Below, piece by piece: positions 12,461 to 27,169 of a stretch of 64,000 bases of DNA. Below the pieces are notes generated by a model, which was not told the origin of the DNA, made no database searches, and was given only the letters and a program-made list of their open reading frames with translations. How positions within the stretch are numbered: position 1 is the stretch's first letter; every line of letters starts with the position of its first letter. Source of the stretch: Vibrio rarus. Lineage in GTDB: Bacteria; Pseudomonadota; Gammaproteobacteria; Enterobacterales; Vibrionaceae. The DNA lies in the NCBI RefSeq assembly GCF_024347075.1, contig NZ_AP024900.1, positions 1 to 64,000 of the forward strand, given 5' to 3'. The position numbers and the translations under genes are program-made.

Positions 12461-13402
12461 ATGGAATTAGAAGATATTTATCGCCGAGATCTGAACTTAT
12501 TAATCGCCTTACGCGTTTTGGTCGAGGAGGGGAGCGTAAGTCGTGCAGCGGTACGATTGAATTTAAGCCAATCGGCCATGAGTCGCGTTCTTGGCCGTTT
12601 GCGTGAGTTATTGGGTGACCCTCTATTTACTCGCAATGGGCAAAATCTAATTGCGACAGAAAAGGCGCTATTAATTAATCAGCAGATACAGTTTCCCTTA
12701 GAGGCGATTCGTGATCTATTAACCCCGACTGACTTTGATCCCACCCAGTGTAAGCAACGTTTTATCGTCGCGACGACAGATTATGCTATGCAGACAATTT
12801 TGCCGTTTGCGTTACCCAAGATATACGCACAAGCCCCGAATATATCTTTAGATTTCCAACCCTTACAACATGACAATATCTACTATCAGTTAACGGCAGA
12901 AAGAGCGGATATGGCGATTTGTCGTCCTGCTTCTGATTTAGAACCATTACGCAGAGAAGTGCTCGGTAAAGTTGGCGTCAGTTGTTTGTTATCTAAATAC
13001 CATCCCTTAGCCGATAAAACATTAACCATAAATGATTTTTTGACCTTACCCCATGCTCTGATCGCTATTAGTGATGGTGTGAAATCATTACTCGATGAGA
13101 GCCTGAATTGTCATGGGCGGATGAACTTGATTTTACGTGCTTATCACTTAGAAGCCGCGTTGGCGATAGTGGATCGTTTACCATTAGTTATCACGGTACC
13201 TGCCGATTTGGCTTATTTGGTTTCAGAGCGATACGACTTAGTGGTTAAGCCATTACCATTTGAATTTATCCCGTTTGATTATTCACTTATTTGGCATTCA
13301 AGATGTGATACTTCACCGGCGCAAAAGTGGCTAAGAGGGATGTTGAAAAGTGAGTGTGGGAGATTAATTGAAAAGCGAGTGATGGATATGGGGTTAGAGT
13401 AA
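12461..13402 (+). CDS. LysR-family transcriptional regulator
   Basis: The 313-residue protein has an N-terminal winged HTH (EGSVSRAAVRLNLSQSAMSRVLGRLRELLGDPLFTR, about 25-60) and a C-terminal LysR substrate-binding domain. The opening RRDLNLLIALRVLVEEGSVSRAA resembles the LeuO/NodD subgroup. The start ATG at 12461 has a GAGG ribosome site. It is monocistronic and convergent with acuI. The effector and targets cannot be read from sequence, and LysR proteins often control a divergent neighbour, here only tusA or the candidate sRNA. Confidence 0.88.
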   Translation: MELEDIYRRDLNLLIALRVLVEEGSVSRAAVRLNLSQSAMSRVLGRLRELLGDPLFTRNGQNLIATEKALLINQQIQFPLEAIRDLLTPTDFDPTQCKQRFIVATTDYAMQTILPFALPKIYAQAPNISLDFQPLQHDNIYYQLTAERADMAICRPASDLEPLRREVLGKVGVSCLLSKYHPLADKTLTINDFLTLPHALIAISDGVKSLLDESLNCHGRMNLILRAYHLEAALAIVDRLPLVITVPADLAYLVSERYDLVVKPLPFEFIPFDYSLIWHSRCDTSPAQKWLRGMLKSECGRLIEKRVMDMGLE

Positions 13403-13425
13403 GCCAGCGAATAATTCGCTGGCTT
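13401..13425. terminator. bidirectional hairpin between LysR gene and acuI
   Basis: AAGCCAGCGAA-taa-TTCGCTGGCTT is a perfect 11-bp stem overlapping the LysR stop codon, between two convergent genes. The T tracts are short, so efficiency is uncertain. Confidence 0.5.
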
Positions 13426-13447
13426 GTAGATTGCTGCCCCCAGCAAA

Positions 13448-14431
13448 CTAACTCACTTTAATAACAACACGACCAGTAATTTGACCATTCGTAATGTCAT
13501 TAGCTGCTTGTATTGCGTCTTCCAAATTAATCAATTTGGTTGCTTGCTCGTAGTATGATGCAGGCAGTAGCTCCACTAAACGTTGCCAAGCTTGAATGCG
13601 TTTTTCTCGTGGACACATTACAGAGTCAACACCTTGTAGGCGCACGTTACGCAGAATAAACGGCATTACAGTGGCAGGTAGATCGAAGCCACCAGCTAGA
13701 CCACATGCAGCGACTACGCCGTTATAGTTCATTTGTGTTAGTACTTTAGCGAGTACTTTACTACCTACGGTATCAACCGCTGCTGCCCATACTTGGCGCT
13801 CTAATGGTTTGGCTGGTTCTTCAAGTTCAGAGCGTTCTACAATGCGAGACGCGCCAAGGCTTTTCAGTAGCTCACCATTTTGAGACGCGCGGCCTGTTAC
13901 TGCCGCTACAGAGTAACCAAGTTGGCTAAGCAAAGTAACAGCAACGCTGCCGACACCGCCACTAGCACCTGTTACAAGTACTTCGCCGTCTTCAGGTTTT
14001 ACACCACCATCTACAATAGCTTGTACACAAAGCATAGCGGTAAAGCCTGCTGTACCCACGCTCATTGCTTGCTGGCCTGATAGTCCATCAACAAGAGGAA
14101 CTAACCAGTCACCTTTAAGACGTGCTTTTTCTGACATGCCACCCCAATGATTCTCACCGACCCCCCAGCCAGTAAGAACAACTTTATCACCGGCTTGATA
14201 ACGAGCGTCTTCTGACGTTGTTACAGTACCTACTAAGTCGATACCCGGAACCATAGGGAAGTTGCGAATGATTTTTCCTTTGCCAGTAATAGCAAGGCCA
14301 TCTTTATAGTTCAGTGATGAATAATCTACAGCAACTTCTACGTCACCCTCTGGTAGTTGTGATTCATCAACTTGCTCAATCGCTGCAAGGGTTTTTTTAT
14401 CTTCTTGGTTTAGAACAAGTGCTTTAAACAT
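13448..14431 (-). CDS. acuI: acrylyl-CoA reductase / YhdH-type quinone oxidoreductase
   Basis: This medium-chain dehydrogenase/reductase of the AcuI/YhdH group reduces acryloyl-CoA to propionyl-CoA with NADPH. It has 327 residues: an N-terminal GroES-like fold (SSLNYKDGLAITGKGKIIRNFPMVPGIDLVGTV), then a Rossmann domain with VTGASGGVGSVAV near residue 150. The start at 14431 has a GGAG ribosome site; an in-frame TTG four codons upstream is less likely. In marine bacteria AcuI detoxifies acrylate from DMSP breakdown. No other DMSP genes are nearby, so that role is inference. Confidence 0.88.
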   Translation of the reverse strand: MFKALVLNQEDKKTLAAIEQVDESQLPEGDVEVAVDYSSLNYKDGLAITGKGKIIRNFPMVPGIDLVGTVTTSEDARYQAGDKVVLTGWGVGENHWGGMSEKARLKGDWLVPLVDGLSGQQAMSVGTAGFTAMLCVQAIVDGGVKPEDGEVLVTGASGGVGSVAVTLLSQLGYSVAAVTGRASQNGELLKSLGASRIVERSELEEPAKPLERQVWAAAVDTVGSKVLAKVLTQMNYNGVVAACGLAGGFDLPATVMPFILRNVRLQGVDSVMCPREKRIQAWQRLVELLPASYYEQATKLINLEDAIQAANDITNGQITGRVVIKVS

Positions 14432-14568
14432 GAGTAACTCCAAAGGGTTGATGTATTTGGTTACTAATCAGTTTAGAGAATGATTTGAAATAAAAACAAT
14501 GATTTGTCAGCATTCTAATTATGCATTTTATGCATTGTTTATTATTAATGCATGATGTAAGAGCCAAA

Positions 14569-14597
14569 GGCTACCCTATAACTGAGATAGAGTAGCC
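14569..14597 (-). terminator. candidate terminator of fadBA
   Basis: GGCTACCCTA (14569-14578) pairs with TAGAGTAGCC (14588-14597), 9 of 10 pairs. On the minus strand it is followed by TTTGG, a short T run, 56 bp after fadA. Confidence 0.4.
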
Positions 14598-14652
14598 AAT
14601 AATAGCTGCGCTGTTTTTAACCCGCTCAGGCTAGCCCTGTTTTATTTTGACG

Positions 14653-15828
<1,176 letters not shown>

Positions 15829-15835
15829 TCACTGA

Positions 15836-18007
15836 TTACAGGCTGGTGGCTTGTTGGTTGGCGTAAAAAGTCTCGCCAGAATCGGCCATGGCGTAGAGCA
15901 TCTTCGGTGCTTGGTACAGTGGTCCTAATGATTGGTATTGTTCACAAAGTGCTAGGTAGTGATTAATACCTAGACTGTCTAAGTAACGGAAAGCCCCACC
16001 CCTAAATGGAGGGAACCCTAAGCCATAGACTAGAGCCATATCAGCCTCTTGTGGCGATGCAATAATGTGTTCTTCAAGGCACAGTACTACTTCGTTGATC
16101 ATTGGTATCATCATTCTATGTAGCAGTTCTTCATCACTGAATTGTTGTTGAGGGGCATTTAGGGTTGCCAGTTGTTTTAGTACTTCTGGATTGAAGATCT
16201 TTTGTGGGTTCCCTTTTTTATCTGGTTGATATTCATAAAATCCAAGGCCATTTTTTTGTCCGTAGCGCTTGCATTCAAAGAGGACATCAATGGCATCAAC
16301 GCTGTGTTTCGCCATGCGCTCAGGGAATCCATCGGCCATTACTTGCTGGGCGTGATGTGCAGTATCTAAACCGACGACATCAAGAAGATAGGCCGGCCCC
16401 ATTGGCCAACCAAACTGACGCTCCATGACTTTATCTATATGCTGAAAGTCAGCGCCGTCATTTACGAGTTGGCTAAATCCATTTAAATAAGGGAAGAGAA
16501 CGCGGTTAACGAAAAAGCCTGGGCAATCATTGACCACAATAGGGGATTTGCCCATTTTTGCTGCATAGGCAACCACTCGATTGACTGTTTCATCCGAGGT
16601 TTTTTCTCCACGAATGATCTCCACAAGAGGCATACGGTGGACAGGGTTAAAAAAGTGCATACCACAGAAGTTTTCTGGTCGTTGTAGCGATTGGGCTAAC
16701 AGGTTTATTGGGATAGTACTGGTGTTGGATGTGATAACCGCATCTTGCTTGGCGTGTAGTTCGACTTCCGCTAGTACGCTGCCCTTAATTTTAGGGTTTT
16801 CAACAACGGCTTCTATGATGACATCTGCTTGTTCAATACCGGCATAATGCAAACTTGGAGTAATAGAACCAAGTACTTGAGTTAATTTGTTTGGTGTCAG
16901 GCGACCTCGTTCAAGTCGCTTATTAAGAAGTTTAGCTGCCTCGTTAATGCCTAGATCAAGAGAAGACTGAGCGATGTCTTTCATTAGCACTGGCACGCCT
17001 TTTAGAGCGGATTGATAAGCGATACCCCCACCCATTATACCCGCACCTAACACTCCAGCCCGTTGGGTGGATTTATTGGAGGCGGTGGCGGCCTGCTTAG
17101 CCAACCCTTTGATGTACTGGTCGTTTAAGAACAGGCCAACCAAAGAAGTTGCGACATCTGTTTGAGTGAGAGTGATGAAGTTTTCTCTTTCAATATCTAA
17201 TGCTTGATCACGAGAAAAGCGTGCCGCACTTTCAATGGTTTTCACTGCCATCATAGGAGCAGGATAATGAGGCCCTGCCTTTTGTGCCACAAGCCCTTTG
17301 GCGGTGGTAAAACTCATCATGGCTTCTAGCTTACTAAGACGCAGTGGTGAGGTTTTTTGTTGGCGACGACGACGCCAATCAATAGCGCCACTATTGGCAT
17401 CGTTAATTAAAGATATTGCTGATTCGAATAATGCATCTGTTTCGACGATGGCATCAATCAAACCAATGCTCAGTAATTGTTGTGCGCGTTTTGCGCTGCC
17501 GGAAGTAATGATCTCCATCGCATTATCGGCACCAATTAGGCGAGGGAGTCGTACTGTGCCACCAAATCCAGGCATGATGCCTAGTTTAGTTTCGGGTAAG
17601 CCAATATTGGCAGTGTTGTCTGCTAGTCGGAAGTCGGTGGCTAAAATAGCCTCACAGCCCCCACCTAGAGCATGACCTTTGATGATAGAGACCGTTGGGA
17701 CGAGCAGATCTTCTAGGTTATTGAAAATGGAGTTTGCAAACTGTAACCATTGATCTAGCTCTTGCTTTGGCTTGGCGAATAGCCCTAGAAATTCAGTGAT
17801 ATCCGCGCCAACGATAAAGGACTCTTTATCACTACTGATGATGACCCCTTTTAGTGTGGCGTGTTGTTGTAAAGATTTAATGCCAATGTCTAAGGCTTCA
17901 AGTGTTTTCAGATCGAGTTTATTGACTGATTTATCCCCACAAAAGCATATTTCAACTATGCCATTTTGGTGTTCTTTAACCGTGAGGGTCTCTGCTTGAT
18001 AGATCAT
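15836..18007 (-). CDS. fadB: multifunctional fatty-acid oxidation complex alpha subunit
   Basis: FadB carries enoyl-CoA hydratase/isomerase activity in its N-terminal third and L-3-hydroxyacyl-CoA dehydrogenase in the rest. The 723-residue product shows the crotonase block [18 protein letters not shown] and, near residue 319, the Rossmann motif GAGIMGGGI. The start is the ATG at 18007 ([13 protein letters not shown]), with GGAG seven bases upstream; 14 in-frame codons upstream have no homology. It heads the fadBA operon, with a FadR-type operator upstream. pepQ, which in E. coli lies between fadB and yigZ, is absent here. Confidence 0.97.
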   Translation of the reverse strand: MIYQAETLTVKEHQNGIVEICFCGDKSVNKLDLKTLEALDIGIKSLQQHATLKGVIISSDKESFIVGADITEFLGLFAKPKQELDQWLQFANSIFNNLEDLLVPTVSIIKGHALGGGCEAILATDFRLADNTANIGLPETKLGIMPGFGGTVRLPRLIGADNAMEIITSGSAKRAQQLLSIGLIDAIVETDALFESAISLINDANSGAIDWRRRRQQKTSPLRLSKLEAMMSFTTAKGLVAQKAGPHYPAPMMAVKTIESAARFSRDQALDIERENFITLTQTDVATSLVGLFLNDQYIKGLAKQAATASNKSTQRAGVLGAGIMGGGIAYQSALKGVPVLMKDIAQSSLDLGINEAAKLLNKRLERGRLTPNKLTQVLGSITPSLHYAGIEQADVIIEAVVENPKIKGSVLAEVELHAKQDAVITSNTSTIPINLLAQSLQRPENFCGMHFFNPVHRMPLVEIIRGEKTSDETVNRVVAYAAKMGKSPIVVNDCPGFFVNRVLFPYLNGFSQLVNDGADFQHIDKVMERQFGWPMGPAYLLDVVGLDTAHHAQQVMADGFPERMAKHSVDAIDVLFECKRYGQKNGLGFYEYQPDKKGNPQKIFNPEVLKQLATLNAPQQQFSDEELLHRMMIPMINEVVLCLEEHIIASPQEADMALVYGLGFPPFRGGAFRYLDSLGINHYLALCEQYQSLGPLYQAPKMLYAMADSGETFYANQQATSL

Positions 18008-18052
18008 CCTTGTTCTCCATGAGTCGATTGAGCTTGATATGCGCGACAATTA

Positions 18053-18069
18053 CCGTGGTAAGACCAGAC
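18053..18069 (-). promoter_or_regulatory. FadR operator upstream of fadBA
   Basis: The 17-base site CCGTGGTAAGACCAGAC matches the known E. coli site ATCTGGTACGACCAGAT at 12 positions, including the TGGT-n2-GACCA core (read on the plus strand). It lies directly downstream of the predicted fadB -10 box, where bound FadR would block transcription until long-chain acyl-CoA accumulates. The identification is by motif and context. Confidence 0.7.
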
Positions 18070-18070
18070 A

Positions 18071-18099
18071 ATTTTGACTATGTTGCAGATAAATTTCAA
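18071..18099 (-). promoter_or_regulatory. candidate fadBA promoter
   Basis: On the minus strand TTGAAA (18099-18094), 17 bases and CAAAAT (18076-18071) form a plausible sigma70 promoter, with the FadR operator starting two bases downstream. Confidence 0.55.
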
Positions 18100-18130
18100 T
18101 ACATTTATTCAACAATTCATTAACAACCGT

Positions 18131-18160
18131 TATTAGGGACACTATTAGGGACACTATTAG
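18131..18160. repeat. 12-bp tandem repeat, 2.5 copies
   Basis: TATTAGGGACAC occurs twice in direct tandem (18131-18142, 18143-18154), followed by TATTAG (18155-18160). It sits in the 208-bp divergent region between fadB and yigZ, upstream of the predicted fadB -35. It may be replication slippage or a repeated protein site. Confidence 0.9.
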
Positions 18161-18215
18161 TAGAAATGACTTCTCGTGATAAACTGTATGGATTACCTCA
18201 AAAAATATAGTTCTA

Positions 18216-18833
18216 ATGAATGCTTCTCCATATCTAGTACCTGCGAAAGCGACCATTTCTGAAGAAGAAATTAAGAAGAGTCACTTTATTACCTACTTGG
18301 CTCACACTCCATCCATTGAAGAAGCCAAAGCGTTTGTAGATGAAATAAAGGCCAAACATAATGATGCAAGACACAATTGCTGGGCGTTTGTGGCAGGGCG
18401 TCCTGAAGATTCGATGAAGTGGGGCTTTAGTGATGATGGAGAACCATCGGGTACTGCAGGTAAACCCATACTTGCTCAGTTAACGGGTTCTGGTGTCGGT
18501 GAAATAACAGCTGTAGTCACTCGCTACTACGGGGGGATTCGTCTAGGAACGGGTGGATTGGTTAAGGCTTATGGTGGTGGTGTGCAACTCGCCTTAAAGC
18601 AGCTAGAAACCATACAAAAGAAGATTACAACTCAGTTGGTAGTAGAGGTGGATTATTCCCTTATATCACTAACTCAGTCAATTATGGCGCAATATGGAGC
18701 TGTTGAAGTATCGGCAACTTATGACGTCAGCGCCAAACTGACCGTGGAAATTGAAGTGCTAAATGAAAGTGACTTTATTCTCACCATGACCAATAAAACC
18801 GGGGCGAGAGCCTTAATTTCAAGGATGAGCTAA
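18216..18833 (+). CDS. yigZ: IMPACT-family protein YigZ
   Basis: This 205-residue protein has the N-terminal UPF0029/IMPACT domain with FSDDGEPSGTAGKPIL and YYGGIRLGTGGLVKAYGGG, plus a C-terminal ferredoxin-like DUF1949 region. Its biochemical role is not firmly known; relatives in eukaryotes regulate GCN2. The ATG at 18216 fits the E. coli homologue, but I see no Shine-Dalgarno sequence and a TATAGT lies only 4 bases upstream, so the mRNA might be leaderless. trkH starts 7 bp after the stop, as in E. coli. Confidence 0.92.
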   Translation: MNASPYLVPAKATISEEEIKKSHFITYLAHTPSIEEAKAFVDEIKAKHNDARHNCWAFVAGRPEDSMKWGFSDDGEPSGTAGKPILAQLTGSGVGEITAVVTRYYGGIRLGTGGLVKAYGGGVQLALKQLETIQKKITTQLVVEVDYSLISLTQSIMAQYGAVEVSATYDVSAKLTVEIEVLNESDFILTMTNKTGARALISRMS

Positions 18834-18840
18834 CCTTAGT

Positions 18841-20298
18841 ATGCAGTTTCGTTCCATTATCCGAATAGTAGGTCTGCTACTTGCGCTATTTAGTATCTCT
18901 ATGCTGGCACCGGCAGGGGTGGCTCTCATCTATAGAGATGGCGCTGGTGTGCCTTTTGTGTTGACCTTCATTATATTGCTTTGCTGTGGTTTTTCTTGTT
19001 GGTTCCCTAACCGCCACCATAAGCGCGATTTAAAAGCTCGTGATGGCTTTTTAATTGTGGTGTTGTTCTGGACGGTGATTGGCAGTGCGGGTGCATTACC
19101 TTTTCTTGTTATTGATACGGCTTCCGTTAATGTGGCGGATGCTTTTTTTGAATCCTTCTCCGCGTTAACTACCACTGGCGCAACGGTCATCGTTGGTTTG
19201 GATGATCTGCCTAAAGCGATTCTGTTTTATCGACAGTTTTTGCAGTGGTTTGGTGGGATGGGGATCATTGTTTTAGCGGTAGCAATATTACCTGTTCTGG
19301 GTATTGGTGGTATGCAGTTATACCGAGCTGAAATTCCAGGCCCGGTCAAAGACAGTAAAATGACCCCAAGAATTGCGGAGACGGCCAAGGCTCTTTGGTA
19401 TATCTATTTAAGCCTAACGGTTGCTTGTGCCATTGCTTTTTGGATGGCAGGAATGACCGCCTTTGATGCTATCGGGCATAGCTTCTCAACCATTGCTATT
19501 GGTGGTTTTTCGACTCATGATGCAAGTATGGCTTACTTTGACAGTTACGCAGTTAACATGATCACAGTGGTCTTCTTACTGATCTCTGCGTGTAATTACT
19601 CTCTGCACTTTGCGGCTTTCGCATCTGGAGGCGTACACCCTAAGTATTACTTAAAAGACCCCGAATTTAGAGCGTTTATTTTCGTACAGGTGATGTTGTT
19701 TGCTATCTGCTTTTTAGTCCTGCTTAACCATCAAAGCTATGAATCTTATTATGAAGCATTTGATCAGGCGCTGTTCCAAAGTGTGTCTATATCCACGACA
19801 GCGGGGTTTACTACCACAGGGTTTGCGCAATGGCCTATCTTCTTACCTGTTTTATTGCTGTTTTCATCATTCATTGGTGGCTGTGCTGGTTCAACGGGTG
19901 GTGGGATGAAAGTAATCAGAATATTACTTCTAACCTTGCAAGGGTTGCGAGAGCTGAAACGTTTGGTTCACCCGCGAGCTGTCTTTATGATTAAATTAGG
20001 CAATAAAGCTCTCTCATCTAAAGTAATAGATGCGGTTTGGGGGTTTTTCTCTGCTTATGCTTTGGTGTTCGTCATATGTATGTTGGCATTGATAGCAACA
20101 GGAATGGATGAGCTAACTGCATTTTCTGCCGTTGCTTCAACTTTGAATAACTTGGGCCCCGGTTTAGGGGAAGTGTCATTACATTATGGAGATATAAGCG
20201 ACGCCGCTAAGTGGGTGCTGGTGGTATCTATGTTATTTGGTCGCTTAGAAGTATTTACCCTCTTAATTCTATTTACTCCCGCATTTTGGAAAAGTTAA
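18841..20298 (+). CDS. trkH: Trk potassium uptake membrane protein TrkH
   Basis: TrkH is the K+-translocating subunit of the Trk system, gated by the NAD-binding protein TrkA (not in this window). The 485-residue hydrophobic protein has the length and repeated P-loop arrangement of the family. Filter-like segments include ALTTTGATVIVGLDDLP, GHSFSTIAIGGFSTHD, SISTTAGFTTTGF and VASTLNNLGPGLGEV. It follows yigZ and precedes hemG by 9 bp, the enterobacterial yigZ-trkH-hemG order. Confidence 0.96.
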   Translation: MQFRSIIRIVGLLLALFSISMLAPAGVALIYRDGAGVPFVLTFIILLCCGFSCWFPNRHHKRDLKARDGFLIVVLFWTVIGSAGALPFLVIDTASVNVADAFFESFSALTTTGATVIVGLDDLPKAILFYRQFLQWFGGMGIIVLAVAILPVLGIGGMQLYRAEIPGPVKDSKMTPRIAETAKALWYIYLSLTVACAIAFWMAGMTAFDAIGHSFSTIAIGGFSTHDASMAYFDSYAVNMITVVFLLISACNYSLHFAAFASGGVHPKYYLKDPEFRAFIFVQVMLFAICFLVLLNHQSYESYYEAFDQALFQSVSISTTAGFTTTGFAQWPIFLPVLLLFSSFIGGCAGSTGGGMKVIRILLLTLQGLRELKRLVHPRAVFMIKLGNKALSSKVIDAVWGFFSAYALVFVICMLALIATGMDELTAFSAVASTLNNLGPGLGEVSLHYGDISDAAKWVLVVSMLFGRLEVFTLLILFTPAFWKS

Positions 20299-20307
20299 GG
20301 AACACCA

Positions 20308-20850
20308 TTGAAATTGAAAAAGGCAGCTTTACTGTATTCCACCACTGATGGCCAAACTCGTAAAATTTTGGCTCACATAGAAGGTGAGTTAGAAGGGTTT
20401 GAGTGTGAAACTATGGATATAGCGTCAATAGATAGCATTGACTTGTTAGACTTTGATCGGGTGGTGATTGGCGCATCGGTGCGTTATGGGCGATTAAGTA
20501 AGATACTGTATCAGTTTATTCAAAAGCACCTTGAACAATTAGAGCAAATAAATGTGGCTTTCTTTTGCGTAAATCTTACTGCAAGAAAAGAAGAGCAAGG
20601 TAAAGATACGCCTGAAGGCAGTGCTTATATCAAAACGTTTTTACAGAAGTCACCTTGGCAGCCAAAGCTTATTGGTGTGTTTGCCGGCGCACTTCTTTAC
20701 CCAAGATATAATGTGTTCGATAAATTTATGATTCGTTTCATTATGTCTATGACAGGTGGAGAGACAGATACAACCAAAGAGGTGGAGTACACCAATTGGA
20801 AGAAAGTCTCTTTATTTACAAAAAACATACTAGATATGGATGGAAAATAG
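20308..20850 (+). CDS. hemG: protoporphyrinogen IX dehydrogenase (menaquinone), HemG
   Basis: HemG oxidises protoporphyrinogen IX to protoporphyrin IX, passing electrons to quinones. The 180-residue flavodoxin-like protein shows the FMN phosphate loop YSTTDGQTRKI near the N-terminus and VVIGASVRYGR. The start is TTG at 20308 with AAGGA eight bases upstream. The 5' part of a small hairpin, TAGGCT-ctttttt-AGCCTA, overlaps the stop; the T run lies in its loop, so it is not a classical terminator. rrn promoters follow. Confidence 0.94.
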   Translation: MKLKKAALLYSTTDGQTRKILAHIEGELEGFECETMDIASIDSIDLLDFDRVVIGASVRYGRLSKILYQFIQKHLEQLEQINVAFFCVNLTARKEEQGKDTPEGSAYIKTFLQKSPWQPKLIGVFAGALLYPRYNVFDKFMIRFIMSMTGGETDTTKEVEYTNWKKVSLFTKNILDMDGK

Positions 20851-20920
20851 GCTCTTTTTTAGCCTAACGGCGTAAAATTAATCGAACAAAGAATAAATTG
20901 GAAAAAATGGAGAAAAACGC

Positions 20921-20948
20921 TTGCCAATATGATGAGCATCTCTATAAT
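20921..20948 (+). promoter_or_regulatory. rrn promoter P1
   Basis: TTGCCA (20921-20926), 16 bases and TATAAT (20943-20948) are followed by the GC-rich discriminator GCGCCCC, typical of stringently controlled rRNA promoters. AT-rich sequence at about 20880-20920 could act as an UP element. Confidence 0.85.
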
Positions 20949-21057
20949 GCGCCCCACTGACACGGCAACAGCGACAACGCTTCGCAGTGTTTCAGTAGGC
21001 TAAGTAGCTGGACAATTTGAGTTTAACTTCTCTTCGAAAATAAATTCAAAAAAGTGT

Positions 21058-21085
21058 TTGACACTGAAGTTCAAAGCGCTAGAAT
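21058..21085 (+). promoter_or_regulatory. rrn promoter P2
   Basis: A consensus TTGACA (21058-21063), 16 bases and TAGAAT (21080-21085) are followed by AGCCGTCC. An A/T-rich tract upstream (about 21030-21056) could serve as UP element. It is 137 bp downstream of P1, giving a tandem arrangement as in E. coli rrn operons. Confidence 0.8.
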
Positions 21086-21118
21086 AGCCGTCCACTTGAG
21101 AGGTAAGCCTCGAAAGTA

Positions 21119-21130
21119 CGCTCTTTAACA
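21119..21130 (+). promoter_or_regulatory. boxA antitermination site in the 16S leader
   Basis: CGCTCTTTAACA matches the boxA consensus TGCTCTTTAACA at 11 of 12 positions and lies in the transcribed leader, where the Nus factors load. Confidence 0.85.
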
Positions 21131-21347
21131 ATTTAAACCTATCAATCTGTGTGGGCACTCGTTGATGATAATCGAAAAGATTTATCAATGAACTGAGTGA
21201 CCAATTTGATACTTCGGTATCGAGCACAGTCAATTCATTATCGTTCTGTTGGAACGATAATAGCTTTAAAATTACTTCTTACTTTCGAGTAAGGAACAGT
21301 TTTGAAGTCAGTATTCATTGAGCCGTTCTTCGGAACACAAAAACTTT

Positions 21348-22901
<1,554 letters not shown>

Positions 22902-23108
22902 TACGATGATTACTCACGATGAGTGTCCACACAGATTGATATGGTTTAGAAAAGAGAAAGATAAATCAATAATATTGAGTTATTTATGCAAAGCAGTTTT
23001 TCTTAGTTCAAGGAAGGCAAGCGATGAAGGAAGGAGCATACATGAGTATGTGACTGACTGAAGAGCGCAGTCCTGACGCGGAAATAAGGAAAAATGCGTA
23101 GCAGAAAT
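22902..23108 (+). other. 16S-23S spacer, first part with long imperfect hairpin
   Basis: Between 16S and tRNA-Ile lies a long imperfect inverted repeat of about 110 nt (roughly 22988-23103), closing on GCATAC-atga-GTATGT at its tip. The arms include CAGTTTTTCTTA and ATAAGGAAAAATGCG. Similar hairpins occur elsewhere in this operon. Confidence 0.5.
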
Positions 23109-23185
23109 GGGTCTGTAGCTCAGCTGGTTAGAGCGCTCGCCTGATAAGCGGGAGGTCGGTGGTTCAAGTCCACTCAGACCCACCA
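23109..23185 (+). tRNA. ileT: tRNA-Ile (GAT)
   Basis: A 77-nt cloverleaf: acceptor GGGTCTG/CAGACCC, D-arm AGCTCAGCTGGTTAGAGC, anticodon GAT at 23143-23145, T-loop GTTCAAGTC, and encoded CCA. It sits in the rrn spacer. Confidence 0.98.
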
Positions 23186-23296
23186 ATCTTTCTGATAGCT
23201 GCGTTAACTAGCGCGTTGCATACTAAGGTATGCGGCCTTACTAGTTGCCTTGCTCTCAAAAAGATTACATATAACTGATTTATCTCATCTACAGAT

Positions 23297-23372
23297 GGGG
23301 CTATAGCTCAGCTGGGAGAGCGCCTGCCTTGCACGCAGGAGGTCTGCGGTTCGATCCCGCATAGCTCCACCA
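23297..23372 (+). tRNA. alaT: tRNA-Ala (TGC)
   Basis: A 76-nt cloverleaf: acceptor GGGGCTA/TAGCTCC, anticodon loop CTTGCAC (anticodon TGC), T-loop GTTCGATCC, and encoded CCA. The Ile-Ala pair in the spacer is typical of many rrn operons. The 111-bp gap before it holds another hairpin centred on GCATACTAAGGTATGC. Confidence 0.98.
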
Positions 23373-23708
23373 TCTTTAAGTGTTCTTATTTCTTTTAAAT
23401 AGAAAGTAGAATCTTTAAAAATGGTTTCGAAAGAAATTCATGCTCTTTAACAATTTGGAAAGCTGACGAATATTGTTTGATTAACAATATTCAAATTTAA
23501 AAGTTCTCAAATCCTAAGTCTTTAAGATTTAGGTACCAACACACATTCAAGTGTTCTTGGGAATAACATCATTGCCTGATGTTATTCAAATTTGAGTCCG
23601 GCAAAATCGAATGTTATCTCGCTCATAATAAAGAGATAACGCACCTTGGAAACGTCATACTACGCTGTAGCAAGCGTATTGCGTTAGCAAGACCCTTTGG
23701 GGTTGTAT
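23373..23708 (+). other. spacer before 23S, with boxA
   Basis: This 336-nt stretch holds no gene. It contains a perfect boxA, TGCTCTTTAACA, at 23441-23452, and the 5' arm of the 23S processing stem (GGTTGTATGGTTAAG, which pairs with CTTAACCATACAAC after the 23S 3' end). Confidence 0.8.
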
Positions 23709-26598
<2,890 letters not shown>

Positions 26599-26715
26599 AC
26601 AACACCCAAGGGGTTTTGTGGACTCAAAGAAAGAACAGATTGAATGTGTATATAGACTTTTAAATAACAGTTTTCCGAATTATTAATATCTGCGTTATGC
26701 GGGTATTACAAAATT

Positions 26716-26834
26716 TGCTTGGCGACCATAGCATTGTGGACCCACCTGATTCCATGCCGAACTCAGAAGTGAAACACAATAGCGCCGATGGTAGTGTGGG
26801 GCTTCCCCATGTGAGAGTAGGACATCGCCAGGCT
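26716..26834 (+). rRNA. rrfA: 5S ribosomal RNA
   Basis: TGCTTGGCGACCATAGCATT... with CCATGCCGAACTCAGAAGTG in the middle and terminal stem TTGGCGA/TCGCCAG. At 119 nt it is the usual size. Ends are assigned by pairing of the terminal stem. Confidence 0.96.
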
Positions 26835-27080
26835 CCTATTTATTTTCACTTTTTTAAAAAGTGAAGACAAAAGGTATAAATTGTTGCTGTAACTTGCATC
26901 TTTCGATTATGCGATGCTCATGTACTAACGTACACTGCGCTTCTCTAATCAAAATCTGCGGCGCTACAACAACAATTTAAAGTTCAAAGCAGTCTTGATG
27001 TAAGACTTTGAATGAAGAAATAACCTTATAGGTTTTATAGCCTGTAAGTATGGACGCTCACTTAGTGAGTTGACCACTGC
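26835..27080. other. 5S to tRNA-Asp spacer with cruciform-like repeat
   Basis: No gene. TTCACTTTTT/AAAAAGTGAA forms a small AT-rich hairpin near 26845-26866. A long imperfect inverted repeat (26878-26978) begins AAATTGTTG and ends CAACAATTT, with GTACTAACGTAC at its tip. It resembles the hairpins in the 16S-23S spacer. Confidence 0.55.
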
Positions 27081-27157
27081 GGAGTGGTAGTTCAGTTGGT
27101 TAGAATACCGGCCTGTCACGCCGGGGGTCGCGGGTTCGAGTCCCGTCCACTCCGCCA
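27081..27157 (+). tRNA. aspT: tRNA-Asp (GTC)
   Basis: A 77-nt cloverleaf with acceptor GGAGTGG/CCACTCC, anticodon GTC at 27115-27117, T-loop GTTCGAGTC, and encoded CCA. It is the first of two tRNA genes after 5S. Confidence 0.97.
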
Positions 27158-27169
27158 CTTATTTTAGAG

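Noticed and set aside
20848..20866. TAGGCT/AGCCTA hairpin as terminator of hemG
   Set aside because: The T run is in the loop, not after the stem, so it does not match a rho-independent terminator.
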